DNA of 64,000 bases, taken from positions 2,294,001-2,358,000 of the forward strand of contig NZ_SNWA01000001.1 of assembly GCF_004361815.1 (NCBI RefSeq). The letters are read 5' to 3'. The notes under the pieces were generated by a model. That model saw only the letters and a program-made list of their open reading frames with translations, searched no databases and was not told where the DNA came from. Made by a program: the position numbers and the translations under genes. This DNA comes from Paraburkholderia sp. BL10I2N1. GTDB taxonomy: Bacteria; Pseudomonadota; Gammaproteobacteria; Burkholderiales; Burkholderiaceae. Below, one piece after another: positions 61,685 through 64,000 of the stretch (its first letter is position 1; every line of letters starts with the position of its first letter).

Positions 61685-63067
61685 ATGAGCGAAAACAAGT
61701 CAGCCAATCCCGGCACACCCGGCGCTTCTCCGGCAACCGACCTGCCTGGCGTTTCGACGTCTGCCTCGACGTCTGAAACACAGCAGGGATCGACGGGGCC
61801 TTCCAGCGAAACCAGCGAGGCGGCGGCACGCGCCTCGACCGATGCGCCCGCAAGCGCATCGACCGTGACGCCAGCCGATCCTCCCAGGACCCAGCAACAG
61901 CTCGATGCAGCACGGGCCCGCGCCGCCGCCGTGGAGGCGACCGCGAAGCAGGAAGCCGAAGTGCATGAGCGGGACCGGGACAAGGCTGCGAGGCATGGCA
62001 GCCCGGCGTCGCCGGCTTCAGCCGCTCCGGCTGCGCAACAGGCTCACAAGGCAGCGGCGGACACCACCGAGGCAGCGGCGGACGCTTCGGCGAAACCCGC
62101 GCCTGGGTCGCCGCCCCCGGGCTTTACGTCGCAACCCGATTTCACTGCCTTCAACCCGCCGCCGGCCAGTGCGCTGCCGCCGTCAACGCCGCGCTATCTG
62201 CGGCAGAGCGATTCGGCCTGGTCGGTGTTCGGCCGGATCATCGCGGCACGTGCCCGGCAGCTGTTCGATCGCGCCGGTCAGAGGATTACCCAGCGCACGC
62301 TGCGCATCGGCGTGTCCGCGCGGATCTTTCACCCGGAACCGGGTGCGAGAGGGCTGCGCGGCAAGACGTTGCAGTACCTGGAAGAATCGATTGCCCACTG
62401 GGTGATGTCACGCGACGTGATCGTCTTCATGATCCCGACGGTCGGGCATCAAGGCATGCTGCATCCGAGCAACATCCGGCTGCGCGACTATGCAAAGCAT
62501 CTCGACGGGCTGTTGCTGCAGGGTGGCGCGGACGTGTCGCCGCAGTCGTACGAGGAAGTCGCAACGCGGCCGGAATGGCCCGGCGACCGTGTCCGGGACA
62601 TGTACGAACTCGAGCTGCTGCATGAATTCGTCGAGTCAGGCAAACCGGTGCTCGGCGTTTGCCGCGGTTGCCAGCTGATCAACGTCGCGTTCGGCGGCAC
62701 GCTGTACCAGGACATCGCCACCGATGTGCCGACTGCCGGCGTGCACGTCAGCGAACATTACGACCAGCACCGTCACGCGATCCACTTCCCGGACGGCTCC
62801 ACGCTGGCGAACATGTTCCCCGGGCGCCGCGAGGCGATCGTCAATTCGATCCACCACCAGGCGGTGAAGTCGCTCGGACGCGACCTGAACATCGAGGCGG
62901 TGTCAGCCGCGGACGGCATCATCGAAGCCGTGCGCTATCGTCGCGCTCCGTTCGTGATGGGCGTGCAGTGGCACCCTGAGTTTCACCGCGCCGGTGGTCC
63001 GGAACTGCTCGATTGCACGCCGTTGCTCGATACCTTCCTGCGGGTGGCGCGCGAGACCCGCTTCTAG
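61685..63067 (+). CDS. Gamma-glutamyl-hydrolase-type glutamine amidotransferase with long disordered N-terminus
   Basis: A 460-aa protein. The first 185 residues are Ala/Ser/Thr/Pro-rich low complexity with a short helical charged part (RAAAVEATAKQEAEVHERDRDKAARHG). Residues about 215-460 are a peptidase C26/PuuD-like domain (IGVSARIFHPEPGARGL; YAKHLDGLLLQGGADVSPQSY; GKPVLGVCRGCQLINVAFGGTLYQDI with the nucleophile Cys; MGVQWHPEFHRAG with the catalytic His-Glu). It would cleave gamma-glutamyl bonds such as gamma-glutamyl-GABA in putrescine breakdown, but no other puu genes are here. ATG 61685 is chosen. Confidence 0.88.
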   Translation: MSENKSANPGTPGASPATDLPGVSTSASTSETQQGSTGPSSETSEAAARASTDAPASASTVTPADPPRTQQQLDAARARAAAVEATAKQEAEVHERDRDKAARHGSPASPASAAPAAQQAHKAAADTTEAAADASAKPAPGSPPPGFTSQPDFTAFNPPPASALPPSTPRYLRQSDSAWSVFGRIIAARARQLFDRAGQRITQRTLRIGVSARIFHPEPGARGLRGKTLQYLEESIAHWVMSRDVIVFMIPTVGHQGMLHPSNIRLRDYAKHLDGLLLQGGADVSPQSYEEVATRPEWPGDRVRDMYELELLHEFVESGKPVLGVCRGCQLINVAFGGTLYQDIATDVPTAGVHVSEHYDQHRHAIHFPDGSTLANMFPGRREAIVNSIHHQAVKSLGRDLNIEAVSAADGIIEAVRYRRAPFVMGVQWHPEFHRAGGPELLDCTPLLDTFLRVARETRF

Positions 63068-63106
63068 CGTATGCCTTCCCGGGCGTTTCCGAGGCACCTG
63101 AAAAAG

Positions 63107-63127
63107 CCGGCTTCAAGCCGGTTTTTT
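63107..63127 (+). terminator. Intrinsic terminator
   Basis: CCGGC (63107-63111) pairs with GCCGG (63117-63121) with a 5-nt loop, followed by TTTTTT. It lies 40 nt after the amidotransferase stop. Confidence 0.8.
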
Positions 63128-63347
63128 CTTGTCGTTGTCCGTGATAGTTCAGCCGCTCGGCGCGGCGAAATTTCTATGCATCGCGGCGACGGCCGAGTGG
63201 GGCGGATCAATCGACAGCACCGCCGACATCACCGGTCTTTATCTTGATTTAAAGTCCCGCCGCGCGACTGTAGAACGCTTCGCTTTGCTACGAATCCGCG
63301 CGATAATAAGCGGCTCTACTGGAATTGTTTCGCTTGGAGCGTGCACG

Positions 63348-64000
63348 ATGAAGTACTCCTTATCTCTGCGGCGCGTGGCATTGCTTGCCATGGCGGGCGC
63401 CTCGCTGCATGGCGCGTTGGCGCTGGCGCAGGAGAGCGAGGCGACGGTGCCCGTCGTCGGCACGCGGCCTGCGATGAGTGCACTGACGGCGCAGCCCGCC
63501 ACGTCCGCGCCCGCACCGCAGGCCGCATCGGGCGTCGTAGCGGGAAATGACGCGGACGTGCAAGGCTACGTTGCCGAACTGATCCAGATGATCCACGACG
63601 CGAAGCTGGTCGAGTTGCGTACGACGTACAACGGCAGCTTCGGTGCGAGTCTCTTTTTCCATCCTGACGAAGTGACGTACTACGTCGCGCTGTTTCAGGA
63701 CCGTCATTTCTGGCGCGTAATCAAGTCCCAGGACGAGGCGCGTGCCGAAGCGATCTATGCGGGCTTCGTGCAGCAAACGTCGCAGCTGGCTGAAATCGAG
63801 ATTCACCGCACGCAGTTGCAGGCACAAAACGCGTTTCTCGATCGCGTGATTGCGTCGTCGGCAGATCGCGCACGGCGTCTGCAGGCTGATCTCGAAGTCG
63901 CTCGCACGCAACAGGCGCAGGTCAGCGATCGTCAGCGTCAGATGCAGGCCGAGGCCGTCGCGTTGCGTGTCGAGAAAGAGAAGGCCCAGGCACAGTTGCG
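63348..64000 (+). CDS. DUF2968-type exported protein, 3' part outside window
   Basis: Translation from ATG 63348 (MKYSLSLRRVALLAMAG) shows a signal peptide cleaved near ALAQ, a low-complexity Ala/Pro/Thr linker, then a globular part (DVQGYVAELIQMIHDAKLVELRTTYNGSFGASLFFHPDEVTYYVALFQDRHFWRVIKSQ) typical of DUF2968. A long coiled coil (AEIEIHRTQLQAQNAFLDRVIASSADRARRLQADLEVARTQQAQ) continues past the window end. 217 codons are visible. The family's function is unknown; a periplasmic location is predicted. Confidence 0.85.
   Translation, partial: MKYSLSLRRVALLAMAGASLHGALALAQESEATVPVVGTRPAMSALTAQPATSAPAPQAASGVVAGNDADVQGYVAELIQMIHDAKLVELRTTYNGSFGASLFFHPDEVTYYVALFQDRHFWRVIKSQDEARAEAIYAGFVQQTSQLAEIEIHRTQLQAQNAFLDRVIASSADRARRLQADLEVARTQQAQVSDRQRQMQAEAVALRVEKEKAQAQL

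Overview
The window looks like a Burkholderiaceae genome of the Burkholderia/Paraburkholderia/Caballeronia type. Evidence is the high GC, the polyhydroxybutyrate genes (phaB, phasin), H-NS proteins with Ala/Lys-rich tails, metR-metE, pepN, an xdhABC purine block, a yybP-ykoY riboswitch and a complete aryl-polyene cluster. Genus-level assignment is inference from gene content.

Positions 1-15,480 are accessory DNA. The left part (1-6,800) holds the 5' part of phaB, a phasin gene, many small hypothetical genes, two secreted small proteins and two H-NS-type genes. One of the H-NS genes is cut by a single in-frame TGA. Next comes an ISL3-type transposase (7,357-8,586). From 12,207 down to 9,750 runs a minus-strand row of genes of unknown role: a 113-aa protein, a protein with a ParS/Xre-like C-terminal domain, a one-TM protein, a sirtuin N-terminal remnant, and an intact RNA 2'-phosphotransferase (KptA/Tpt1). 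An IS66 element (12,262-14,706) with perfect-length ends and an 8-bp target duplication has landed in what was a divergent promoter region between this row and an XRE regulator (14,860-15,216).

Positions 15,480-21,000 are mosaic and partly decayed. They hold a 5'-truncated class III CoA-transferase followed by an intact acyl-CoA dehydrogenase, then PAAR-type and amidase-type type VI secretion genes (the amidase lacks its C-terminal catalytic part), an integrase C-terminal remnant, a membrane-anchored unknown, and a tRNA-Thr gene whose 3' end faces the remnant.

Positions 21,000-30,300 look like conserved core: fbp, metR/metE with a MetR operator, pepN, a DUF4136 lipoprotein, and a TMEM165/GDT1-type putative manganese exporter behind a yybP-ykoY riboswitch.

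Positions 30,695-47,276 form one tightly overlapping plus-strand operon for an aryl polyene pigment. It encodes acyltransferase, two ACPs, a ligase-dehydratase fusion, a glycosyltransferase-acyltransferase fusion, an ammonia lyase that would make the aryl starter acid, a thioesterase, a LolA-like carrier, an RND exporter, ketosynthases, dehydratase and ketoreductase. It is flanked by a methyltransferase (minus) and a flavin-dependent halogenase-like enzyme (plus).

Positions 49,600-57,213 form a minus-strand purine-base catabolic block: guanine deaminase, an adenine-deaminase-type enzyme and xanthine dehydrogenase (xdhA, xdhB, xdhC). Together they would funnel guanine and adenine to xanthine/hypoxanthine and then urate. 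The right end has dsbB, an amidase, a CPA2 antiporter, a glutamine-amidotransferase-type gamma-glutamyl hydrolase and the start of a DUF2968 gene.
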